In this document: positions 7,202-14,721 of the stretch, in pieces
Layout: each line of letters opens with the position of its first letter
Position numbering within the stretch: position 1 is the first letter of the stretch
Origin: Sorangium cellulosum
GTDB lineage: Bacteria > Myxococcota_A > Polyangia > Polyangiales > Polyangiaceae
Assembly (NCBI RefSeq): GCF_002950945.1
Contig: NZ_CP012673.1
Coordinates: 8,756,501-8,820,500 of the forward strand
DNA length: 64,000 nucleotides
Reading direction: 5' to 3'
Made by a program: the position numbers and the translations under genes
The notes under the pieces: model-generated
The model's input: only the letters and a program-made list of their open reading frames with translations
Databases searched by the model: none
Told to the model about the DNA's origin: nothing

Positions 7202-7684
7202 ATGCTGAAAGCACGGATGAAGAACCCCGCGATGCTCATCCCCGACGTCATGCAGCCCATCTACGCCCTGCTCGCCGCGGTGAAGAAGAGCAGCGTGCCG
7301 GCGCGGACGCTGGAGCTCGTCCACCTGCGGGCGAGCCAGATCAACGGGTGCGGCTTCTGCGTCGACATGGGCGCGCGCGAGCTCAAGAAGGCGGGCGAGA
7401 CCGACGAGCGCCTGTTCGCCGTGGCGGCCTGGCGCGAGGCGCCCTATTTCACCGACGCGGAGCGCGCCGCGCTGGCGCTCGCCGAGGCCGCGACGAGGCT
7501 CAGCGATCGCGCGGATCCGGTGCCCGACGACGTCTGGGAGGAGGCCGCGAAGCATTACGACGAGCCGGCGCTCGCGGCGCTGATCCTGCACATCGGGCTG
7601 ACCAACTGCTTCAATCGCGTCAACGTCACCACGAGGCAGGTCGCCGGCTCGTTGAAGTTGGAGGGGCGCGCGGACTCCCGCTGA
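7202..7684 (+). CDS. AhpD/carboxymuconolactone decarboxylase-family protein
   Basis: A 160-residue protein with GAGAGG upstream of ATG 7202. The alkylhydroperoxidase AhpD core is clear: LVHLRASQINGCGFCVDMG with the redox pair C-x2-C (NGCGFC), followed a few residues later by the helix ARELKKAGETDERLFAVAAW and by YFTDAERAALALAEAATRL. It ends ILHIGLTNCFNRVNVTTRQ. Such proteins reduce peroxides or act as carboxymuconolactone decarboxylase relatives; the CxxC pair favours a redox role. It is divergent from the ECF41 sigma factor gene and probably its main target, as commonly seen for ECF41 systems. The substrate is unknown. Confidence 0.9.
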   Translation: MLKARMKNPAMLIPDVMQPIYALLAAVKKSSVPARTLELVHLRASQINGCGFCVDMGARELKKAGETDERLFAVAAWREAPYFTDAERAALALAEAATRLSDRADPVPDDVWEEAAKHYDEPALAALILHIGLTNCFNRVNVTTRQVAGSLKLEGRADSR

Positions 7685-7825
7685 CGAGGCGTCGATACGC
7701 CCCGATGTTCACCGGCATTCGCGCCGGCCGGAGCTCTCCGCCCCCGCGTCGTGGTGCCCGGCCACGGCGGCCGAGGGCGGCAATCGTCGTGAGCATCGAT
7801 GTCGTGCGCGATCCAGCGCGGGGCG

Positions 7826-8088
7826 CGCCTCGTCCCCGCTACTGCCGCGCCACGAGCCGCTTGCCCTGCGCCCTCAGGTTCGACACGGCCTCGCCCACCC
7901 GCTTCGCGAGCGGCAGCCCGCGCGGCACCACGACCCCGGTCGGCCCGCCGGCCCGCCCGAACGACCACGAGAGCGCCGAGCCCTCGGCGTCCCACGGCGC
8001 GAGCCGCTCCCGGCCCTCGGACGGCATCGCGCCCACGATCTCGCGCCGCAGCAGGTCGAGCACCACGAGCCGGTCCGCCGACGCGAGC
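7826..8088 (-). pseudogene. Duplicated 3' tail of the kinase/propeller gene (fragment B)
   Basis: Reading minus, the last 83 or so codons match the C terminus of the 1595-residue protein at 25985..30772, from LASADR through LDLLRREIVGAMPSEGRERL to NLRAQGKRLVARQ and the stop at 7839. A short non-coding stretch past the stop (CCCCGCTACTGCCGC region) also matches. Homology stops abruptly at about 8088 after GACGCGAG. A few silent or conservative changes show it is not a fresh copy. It has no start of its own. It abuts repeat R copy B. Confidence 0.85.
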
Positions 8089-8119
8089 CTCCCTTTGAAC
8101 ACCGCGCACGGCGTAGGGC

Positions 8120-8215
8120 GGCGCTCATGTAGGTGAGAGATGCCGCGGATGTGGTCAGCGAGGCGAGCGGGGCGAGCAGGCCCGGGGTTCGGCCATCGAC
8201 GGCTCGCTAGGCTGG
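8120..8215. repeat. Dispersed repeat R, copy B (internally deleted)
   Basis: It starts GCGCTCATGTAGGTGAGAGATG and jumps directly to GCGGATGTGGTCAGCGAGGCG, the right-hand block of copies A and D. The central 300 bases or so are missing. It is followed by the gene at 8293..8601. Confidence 0.7.
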
Positions 8216-8292
8216 CTAGCTCCGGCGCGGCGCCGAAACGTCGATTGCGTCGAGCGCCTCGGCGCGTCCCTTCCGGCTTCGATGAAGCCCCC

Positions 8293-8601
8293 TCACTCCA
8301 CGAGAAACGCCGCCTCGATCCGGTCCACTTCGACTTCTACGGTCTGGCCTGAAAGGTAAGCGAACTCTCTCTCGAACAGCGGGTCGTCGAACTTGATCCC
8401 CGCATCGAGGACGCGCCCGTCGAGGCGCCCGACCACGAGATATCCGAAGCCGTCCCCTCTCCGGAGCAGCCGCGGCGCCGCGACGGGGGCCGCAGGCTGC
8501 TCCAGCACGAGACCATCGAGCGCCCAGAGGCTGACCTCGACCGGATAGCTGCGACCCACCTCGAACCGATACGGGCACACCGCCGCGAAGACGGAGATCA
8601 T
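8293..8601 (-). CDS. Hypothetical protein, 102 residues, beta-rich
   Basis: Not recognised. It starts MISVFAAVCPYRFEVGRSYP and continues as short beta-strand-like segments: EVSLWALDGLVLEQ, GYLVVGRLDGRVLDAGIKFDD, then YLSGQTVEVEVDRIEAAFLVE. The C-terminal third could be a small beta-barrel. A frameshifted fragment of a paralogue lies at 5055..5195, which supports it being a real coding family. The ATG at 8601 sits in ATGA overlapping the end of another frame. A repeat-bearing frame runs upstream (see 8602..8890), so this gene may be the 3' half of a longer broken gene. Confidence 0.55.
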   Translation of the reverse strand: MISVFAAVCPYRFEVGRSYPVEVSLWALDGLVLEQPAAPVAAPRLLRRGDGFGYLVVGRLDGRVLDAGIKFDDPLFEREFAYLSGQTVEVEVDRIEAAFLVE

Positions 8602-8890
8602 ATTTCCCCATCGTCTGCAGGCGAGGCCCTGCCTGCCGGACCGCCTGCGCCAGCCGCGGCCCTGCCTGCCGGACCGCCTGCGCCGCCGCAGGCCCCGCCT
8701 GCCTCACCGCCTGCACCACAGCAGGTCCAGCCCGCTCGATGATGGAGACCGCTTTTTGGAGGAGCTGAGCCAGCAGAGGATGGGTTCCCTCCGGGTCGAC
8801 GAAGTCGAGCGGACGCCTCGGAAGGCATGGCCCCAACCCAGGCTCAACTGTCAAGCCCCGAGCCTGGGGAGCTCGCCGTGACCGAGCCGT
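8602..8890 (-). other. Possible 5' part of a broken gene with AVRQAGP heptad repeats
   Basis: One minus-strand frame reads LDFVDPEGTHPLLAQLLQKA, then an amphipathic helix and three or four reiterations of QAVRQAGP, encoded by DNA repeats of about 21 to 36 bases between 8620 and 8715. Codon use (G/C at third positions) looks coding. I find no good start codon, and the frame runs out of phase into the gene at 8293..8601. It is either a remnant or a repeat-shifted gene. No function can be proposed. Confidence 0.3.
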
Positions 8891-8964
8891 CGCGTCGGGC
8901 TGCGGTGGTCGCCTCGCTCGCCAACTCCCTGAGCCGCGCCGTCGCCCTCGGCCCCGACACGCGC

Positions 8965-9342
8965 TCATTGTGTCCGCGCGACCACGGCGAGAAGGGTGTC
9001 GAGATCGAGCGGCTTCTTGAGCAGCGCGCACGCGCCCAGGGTGGCCGCTCTGACTTCCAGAGAGTCGACGCCCGACAGGATCGCCACCGGGATGCCCGCC
9101 AGCGCGGGCTCCTGTCGCTTGAGCGCGAGAAACTCCCAGCCATTGATCTCCGGCATCATGAGGTCGAGCAGGATGATGCTCGGGCGGAGGCCGCGGCGGA
9201 GCAGATCCAGCGCCACCGAGCCATTTTCCGCGCAGATGACCTCGTAGCCGAATGCCTTCAATAGCTCCTCTACGACAGAGCGAAACCCACTGTCGTCATC
9301 GACGACCAAGACGCCGTCGCGATGATCATCCTGCGGGCTCAC
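8965..9342 (-). CDS. Single-domain response regulator
   Basis: A 125-residue receiver domain only. I choose GTG 9342 (MSPQDDHRDGVLVVDDD), because CGGAGGT sits just upstream and the frame above it is out of character. Receiver landmarks are all present: the acidic pair in VLVVDDDSGFRS, phosphoacceptor Asp in IILLDLMMPEINGWEFL, the Ser/Thr switch in VAILSG and the invariant Lys in ALLKKPLD. There is no output domain, so it must act through protein contact, as CheY-like proteins do. The start overlaps the end of the histidine kinase gene by 17 bases, so they form a kinase-regulator pair translated together. Confidence 0.88.
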   Translation of the reverse strand: MSPQDDHRDGVLVVDDDSGFRSVVEELLKAFGYEVICAENGSVALDLLRRGLRPSIILLDLMMPEINGWEFLALKRQEPALAGIPVAILSGVDSLEVRAATLGACALLKKPLDLDTLLAVVARTQ

Positions 9343-11170
9343 CGGGACCTCCGGCCGGCGGGGACACCTCGGTCGGCGGAGCGTGGCGGCGCCGGCGCAG
9401 GGGGAGGTCCACGATGAAGGCAGCCCCCACGCCGAGCTCGCTCTCGACCCGAATCGAGCCACCATGGGCGATCACGATTCGGCGGCTGATGTACAGCCCC
9501 AGGCCGAGACCGCCGTAGTGCTGCGTCGAGACGCCTCGCTCGAAGCGTTCGAAGATGTACGGCACGCAGCCCGCGTCGATCCCGATGCCGTGATCGGCGA
9601 CGACCAGCTTGGCCATCTCGCCCTCGGCCGCGACGCTGATCTCGATCGGCTTGCCCCTCCCATACTTGATGGCGTTCAGCACCAGGTTCGTCACCACCTG
9701 CTCCAGGCGGGCCCTGTCCCACCTGCCCACCACGGGAGCGTCGGCCCGCCATATCACTGTACTTCCGGCCTGCTTCAGCTCGACGTCGAAGTCCTCCACG
9801 ACCTCTCGCGAAAGCGCCCGGAGATCGACGTCTCCCAACGTCAGCTCGAGCTTGCCTGCCTGGATCCGAGCCACGTTGAGCAGATCTTCAATGAGCCTGA
9901 CGAGCCGCTGGCACTGCCGCTCGGCCATCCTGGCCAGCCTCTCCGCGCCGGCGGGGAGCGCCGTGGCCTCACGCATCAAGCCTTGCACGGCGAGCTTCAG
10001 GCCCGCGATGGGGGTATAGAGCTCATGAGAGGCGATCGACACGAAGTCGTCGCGCATCCGCACCGCTGCTTCGGCAGCGGCCCGAGCCCTCTGCTCGTCC
10101 TCCAGGAGCAGGGCGCGCTCCGCCTCGATCTTCTTCCGCTCCGTGATGTCCGTGGAGATGCCGCCCACCGCGTACGGGACGCCGGCAGCGCCGCGCAGAG
10201 GGAACTTGATGGCGAGATAGGTGTGCACGCCGTCGTCCTGGGGCATCACCTCCTCGTCTTTCAGCGCCGTCCCAGCGAGGAGCGCCCGCTGGTCGAAGGC
10301 GCGAAGCGCCTCGGCGTGCTCCCGGGAGAACAGGTCATAGTCGCTCTTGCCCACGATGGCGTCGCGAGTGACGCCGAACAGCTCCTCGAAGCAGCGGTTG
10401 ACGAGGATGTAGCGCCCCTCGATGTCCTTGACGGAGACGACGGCCGTCGAGCTGTCGATGATGGCGCGCAGGAGTTCCTGGCTCGTGCGCAACGCCTCCT
10501 CCGCGCGCCTGCGCTCCTCCGCGACCTTCCGCAGCGCCGCCTCCGTCTGCTCGTGCTCCGCGATCTTCTGCCTGAGCTGGGCGTTGGTACGGCTGAGCTC
10601 GGCGGTGCGCGCGGCGACCTGCTGTTCCAGCCGCTCTTTTGCCCGGGCTTCTTCTGCCAGGCGAGCATCGAAGGCGAAGATGGATTTCAAGTCCACCTCG
10701 ATCACATCGCGACATTGCGCGATGAGTGTCTGGTAGGTCTTGCTGTAGTGGTTCGTGCGGTCATCCAGCACGCAGATGGTTCCGAAGATATCCCCCGTCG
10801 GCCAGGTGATCGGGAAACCGAGGTAGGATATCATCCCGAGCTTGACATCCGGAGATGACCTCCACAGCTCGTCTTTCAAGGCGTCAGTGACCAGCAGCGG
10901 CATTCGGGTCTTCATCACCGTCTCGCAGTAGAGCCCGGTGTCGAGACGCGCGCGTTCGTTGGGCTCGTAAGGGTTCCCCTTCGACTTGCTGGAGACGCAG
11001 ACGACGATTTCGGGCGGCTCGATTCTCATGACCAGAGCGGCCGGGACGTGAAGGATCTCCGCGAGGAGATCGGTCATCTCCTGCCACTTGCGAGCAATGT
11101 CCGTCGGAATGTCGATCGCGACCGTGCTTGATTGGCTTCTTCGGCCGCTCCCGGGCGAAGAGGTCTTCAT
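9326..11170 (-). CDS. Sensor histidine kinase with GAF and PAS domains
   Basis: From ATG 11170 (MKTSSPGSGRRSQ) the protein is 614 residues. The reading frame is open another 186 codons upstream, but that part is low-complexity and unlike a protein. Order: GAF-like domain (about 20-160: LLAEILHVPAALVMRIEPPE, YLGFPITWPTGDIFGTICVL), coiled coil (about 165-235), PAS domain (about 235-355: ELLRAIIDSSTAVVSVKDIE, YAVGGISTDITERKK), HisKA with the phospho-His in SIASHELYTPIAGLKL, then HATPase with N-box NLVLNAIKYG, G1 ADHGIGID, F-box IFERFERG and G2 GGLGLGLYI. No membrane segments are visible, so it senses a cytoplasmic signal. It is coupled to the response regulator gene downstream (17-base overlap). 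Confidence 0.88.
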   Translation of the reverse strand: MKTSSPGSGRRSQSSTVAIDIPTDIARKWQEMTDLLAEILHVPAALVMRIEPPEIVVCVSSKSKGNPYEPNERARLDTGLYCETVMKTRMPLLVTDALKDELWRSSPDVKLGMISYLGFPITWPTGDIFGTICVLDDRTNHYSKTYQTLIAQCRDVIEVDLKSIFAFDARLAEEARAKERLEQQVAARTAELSRTNAQLRQKIAEHEQTEAALRKVAEERRRAEEALRTSQELLRAIIDSSTAVVSVKDIEGRYILVNRCFEELFGVTRDAIVGKSDYDLFSREHAEALRAFDQRALLAGTALKDEEVMPQDDGVHTYLAIKFPLRGAAGVPYAVGGISTDITERKKIEAERALLLEDEQRARAAAEAAVRMRDDFVSIASHELYTPIAGLKLAVQGLMREATALPAGAERLARMAERQCQRLVRLIEDLLNVARIQAGKLELTLGDVDLRALSREVVEDFDVELKQAGSTVIWRADAPVVGRWDRARLEQVVTNLVLNAIKYGRGKPIEISVAAEGEMAKLVVADHGIGIDAGCVPYIFERFERGVSTQHYGGLGLGLYISRRIVIAHGGSIRVESELGVGAAFIVDLPLRRRRHAPPTEVSPPAGGPGEPAG

Positions 11171-11191
11171 CCCGAGATCGTCCGGACGCTG

Positions 11192-11245
11192 CTCCGGCGG
11201 GCAGCCGGGCTCCGGCGGGCAGCCGGGCTCCGGCGGGCAGCCGGA
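11192..11245. repeat. Three tandem copies of an 18-bp unit
   Basis: Unit CTCCGGCGGGCAGCCGGG repeated three times (the third ends in A), just upstream of the chosen kinase start. In the minus-strand kinase frame it would encode GCPPEP three times. It may mark the 5'-UTR or, if the true start is further up, a Pro-rich N terminus. Confidence 0.8.
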
Positions 11246-11676
11246 GGCGGCCCCGTGCGGCCGGAGGCCCGCGCTCTCAGGGCGCTCCCACGGCGCGGGC
11301 TCGCCCAGCCCCGGGCCGGGTGGCGGGCATGGTTGACAACGAGCGCGCCTGGCTCTGTGTGATCGTCGATCTCGGTACGCATGGACCCCCACAATGACGG
11401 ATCGTGCGAAGCACCGTCGGGTTGTCAAGGTGGGCGCGACGGCACCGCTCCTGATGACGCAGCGCGACGAGCCGGCCGGCGGTCGAGCCCTACCCTGGTT
11501 CGCCGCCCTCGACGCGCGGCCCGGGCACCCTTCGGAGAGCGGCGAGGATGCCCTCGCGATGATGCTCTGGGCAGCTCGGCGGTCAAAGCAGATCCGATGG
11601 TGCTGCGTCCCCGGCCGCCGACCGGTCATTGGTCGTCGGATTGCGCAGCTCAGCGGTTGAAAATGAGGAGGAAGAA

Positions 11677-11925
11677 ATGACGCGGTCACGGGTCCCTCCC
11701 GCCACCAGCACCTCGCCAGTAGCATCAAGCTTCGCGAGATCGCCGGTCATCGAGCGCGCGTACACGTGGTTTCTCGGGAGGTTCGGCGACAACAGGAGGG
11801 CCAAGGAGCTGCTCGCCTATGTCGAGCGCGCCCGGCTCGGGGCGGCGGAAGGCCCAGGGCTAACCGACGCGGCGCCACCTCGACGATTCTCGCGGGTGAG
11901 CTGGAACGCTCAGCGTGATTGGTGA
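11677..11925 (+). pseudogene. Chimeric small ORF carrying the C-terminal end of a TPR-protein gene
   Basis: From about 11745 to 11850 the plus strand encodes IERAYTWFLGRFGDNRRAKE followed by LLAYVERARLGAAEG, the last 40 or so residues of the TPR proteins at 5429..6136 and 22570..23277. Upstream, an unrelated 20-codon stretch starts at ATG 11677 behind GAGGAGGAAGAA, a good ribosome-binding site, and is in frame with the fragment. Downstream it reads out into repeat R copy C. The TPR-derived part is clearly a duplicated fragment; whether the chimeric 82-residue ORF is expressed is unknown. The rest of 11246-11676 shows nothing recognisable. Confidence 0.6.
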
Positions 11926-12095
11926 CGAGCGACACATCGCGGCAGGTGGGGAGTCAGGGGAGGTGTCGAGAAGGGCGGCGGGCCGGCGAACGAGCCGGCC
12001 AGGCAGCGCGCCTGGCGCGGCTCGCTGCACAGGGGCCGCGGATGTGGTCAGCGAGACGAGCGGGGCGAGCAGGCCTGAGGGCCGTCTGAGATCCC
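11890..12095. repeat. Dispersed repeat R, copy C (left end missing)
   Basis: It begins with GAGCTGGAACGCTCAGCGTG and runs through GACGAGCGACACATCGCGG, GGTGGGGAGTCAGGGGAGG and GCGGATGTGGTCAGCGAGAC. It corresponds to the right half of copies A and D. The CTCATGTAGG end is absent; the TPR-gene fragment takes its place. Confidence 0.75.
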
Positions 12096-12178
12096 CGCGG
12101 CCCCGACGGCGGCGCTCGCCGCACTGCGAGATCGCCTGGCCCGACGTTTGGCGGAGAGTGGTCTATGGATGGGCGCCC

Positions 12179-12457
12179 TCAAGCCGTCTCGCGCCAGATC
12201 CAGCTATCCAGGTCGACGTCGTCGCGCCCGGCAAATACTGGCAGTATTCGAGCGAGGTACCACGAAACGTCCGTCGTGCGCGGCCCCAGCTTGACCCGGT
12301 CCATCGTCGGGCTGAACACCACCTCGCAGCTGGGGAACACCAGAAACTCACCGCCGACATCGGCGCCGTCCCAGAAGAGACGAATGCCGAATACCTCGCC
12401 GGCGCGCATCTTCGCCTGAACCAGCGCATCGAGCTCTGTCCGCTCAGCCCCTTGCAC
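12179..12457 (-). CDS. Probable immunity protein for the adjacent nuclease toxin
   Basis: A 92-residue protein from GTG 12457 (MQGAERTELDALVQAKMRAG), only 2 bases after the toxin stop at 12460. It has a small alpha/beta pattern: VFGIRLFWDGADVGGEFLVF, SCEVVFSPTMDRVKLGP, then VSWYLARILPVFAG and an acidic end DDVDLDSWIW. I do not recognise the family. Position directly behind a nuclease toxin tip, size and net acidity fit an immunity protein, which is an inference from context. It remains intact although the toxin gene has lost its 5' part, as expected if it still protects against siblings or against a functional toxin elsewhere. Confidence 0.5.
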   Translation of the reverse strand: MQGAERTELDALVQAKMRAGEVFGIRLFWDGADVGGEFLVFPSCEVVFSPTMDRVKLGPRTTDVSWYLARILPVFAGRDDVDLDSWIWRETA

Positions 12458-12459
12458 CC

Positions 12460-12720
12460 TCAGTGCTCGAAGAATTGCACACCCTTGCTCGTCAGCCAAT
12501 CCTGCACATGCTGCGGGATCGGGGCGTTCGAGTGGACCTCCAGGGTTGCACCATTCTTGGTGGCGATGCTCAGCCTCTCGCCAATATCGGACCTGAATGT
12601 AGCGAAGCCGGGCCCCGGCTGGGTCTGGTCGATCCAGTACCGGCCGGACTTGGCTTCGATCCACCGTGTACCAACCGCTCCGTCGAACTCTCGTTTACCC
12701 ACCTTGAAGTTCTTCTGGGT
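12460..12720 (-). CDS. Truncated nuclease toxin tip (PD-(D/E)xK-type), 5' end lost
   Basis: The minus strand encodes QKNFKVGKREFDGAVG followed by TRWIEAKSGRYW and ends HVQDWLTSKGVQFFEH. The spacing EFDG ... WIEAKSG matches the D-(x)n-E-x-K core of restriction-endonuclease-fold toxins found at the C termini of polymorphic toxins (RHS, filamentous haemagglutinin, VgrG types). No start codon with a ribosome-binding site exists; GTG 12702 is the first possible. At 12724 the sequence switches abruptly to a fragment of a sigma-54 activator, so the delivery part of the toxin has been cut off. With 12179..12457 it forms an orphan toxin-immunity pair. Confidence 0.55.
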   Translation of the reverse strand, partial: TQKNFKVGKREFDGAVGTRWIEAKSGRYWIDQTQPGPGFATFRSDIGERLSIATKNGATLEVHSNAPIPQHVQDWLTSKGVQFFEH

Positions 12721-12723
12721 GAC

Positions 12724-13415
<692 letters not shown>

Positions 13416-13717
13416 GGCCCGAGCCCCCTCCGCCCGCTCTCCTTTCGGCCCCTCCCCTCGTCCCCGCTACTGCCGCGCCACGAGCCGCTTGCCCTGCGCC
13501 CGCAGGTTCGACACGGCCTCGCCCACCCGCTTCGCGAGCGGCAGCCCGCGCGGCACCACGACCCCGGTCGGCCCGCCGGCCCGCCCGAACGACCACGAGA
13601 GCGCCGAGCCCTCGGCGTCCCACGGCGCGAGCCGCTCCCGGCCCTCGGACGGCATCGCGCCCACGATCTCGCGCCGCAGCAGGTCGAGCACCGCAATCCG
13701 GTCGGCCGACGCGAGCA
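13416..13717 (-). pseudogene. Duplicated 3' tail of the kinase/propeller gene with downstream flank (fragment D)
   Basis: It matches 25932-26234: about 50 bases of 3' flank and then the last 83 codons of the 1595-residue protein (stop at 13467). Homology ends at GACGCGAGCA (13717). It is fused without gap to the sigma-54 fragment. The composite (12724-13717) has joined two segments that lie about 630 bases apart, in the same orientation, in the intact locus. Repeat R copy D follows. Confidence 0.88.
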
Positions 13718-13745
13718 TCCCTTTGACCACCGCGCACGGCGTAGG

Positions 13746-14180
13746 GCGGCGCTCATGTAGGTGAGCGATGCCCCTCAGGAGTTCGACGAGGAGGCGGACG
13801 CCGCGGGGAACCGCGGGCCAGATGATGGCAAGTGGCGCTGCCCAGGGCGGGCGTGTTCATCGCCCGGTGAGCGCGGATACGAGCGCTCGGGGGGCCGCAG
13901 CGCGTCAAGGGCGAATGCGGGGCGCGCCGGTGGAGAATGGGAGAGCTGGAACGCTCAGCGTGAATGCTGACGAGCGACACCTCGCGGCAGGTGGGGAGTC
14001 AGGGGAGGAGTCGAGAAGGGCGGCCGGGGGGCGGGTTAGCCGGCCGGGCGGCGCGCCTGGCGCAGCTCGCCGCACAGCGGCAGCGGATGTGGTCAGCGAG
14101 GCGACCCGGGCGAGCAGGCCAGGGGTTCGAGCGTCGACGCCTCACTGGTCTGACCCGCTCCGGCGCGGCGCTGCTGGCTC
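13746..14180. repeat. Dispersed repeat R, copy D (longest copy)
   Basis: It starts GGCGGCGCTCATGTAGGTGAG and includes TACGAGCGCTCGG, GAGCTGGAACGCTCAGCGTG, GACGAGCGACACCTCGCGG, GGTGGGGAGTCAGGGGAGG, CGCACAGCGGCAGCGGATG and GTGGTCAGCGAGGCGA. The right end continues into GGGGTTCGA..CGTCGACGCCTCAC, also seen at copy B. It is about 430 bp. I find no ORF with coding character inside it. Confidence 0.75.
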
Positions 14181-14260
14181 CGAGGGAGCCCCAGCGGGCC
14201 GCCACGGATCGAGAAAGTTCGCGAGCGCGCCGAAGAGCTCTGTTGATGCCAAGCGGAGCC

Positions 14261-14400
14261 GGACAGTCCGCGGACTGTCGGTGGACAGTCCGCGGACTGT
14301 CGGTGGACGGTCCGCGAACTGTCGGTGGACGGTCCGCGAACTGTCGGTGGACGGTCCGCGGACTGTCGGTGGACGGTCCGCGGACTGTCGGTGGACGGCC
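14261..14400. repeat. Tandem array: six 22-bp units, each with an 18-bp palindrome
   Basis: Units run 14261-14282, 14283-14304, 14305-14326, 14327-14348, 14349-14370 and 14371-14392, then a decayed seventh. Units 1 and 2 contain the perfect palindrome GACAGTCCGCGGACTGTC and a GGTG spacer. Units 3-6 carry GACGGTCCGCGAACTGTC or GACGGTCCGCGGACTGTC. All are in direct repeat with a strict 22-bp period, i.e. two helical turns. There are no spacers, so it is not a CRISPR array. It lies about 320 bp upstream of the RHS gene. Confidence 0.9.
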
Positions 14401-14721
14401 CCGCGGACGCCGAAGGCGTCGCGCGCGTACCGCCCCAACGGCTCGCGGTCGCTCCATAGCTGGCATAGCCATTGCCAAACGACGCGCGTGAGCGTCGACC
14501 GACGTCCGGCACGGTCCTCGTGCGCGGGTGGGCCGACGCTCGCTGTTGGACGGCGCGAGAGTCGGCCTGCAGCGAGGCTTAGGCGCGCTCGCATTCCTGC
14601 ATTCATCCGGATCACTTCGCAATTCCATGCGCCATTGCCTGATGATGTCGTAACGATATCTTCATAATCGGAGCTCATTCATGCACCTAAAAGAATGCCT
14701 TCATTTAACGAGGGGTGATTC

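Noticed and set aside
8598..8828. A 76-codon minus-strand ORF overlapping the 102-residue gene by ATGA
   Set aside because: The overlap looks like coupling, but the sequence is Gly/Ala/Pro low-complexity; the neighbouring frame with LDFVDPEGTHPLLAQLL is far more protein-like.
14261..14400. CRISPR array
   Set aside because: The units are in direct contact without unique spacers, and no cas genes are present.
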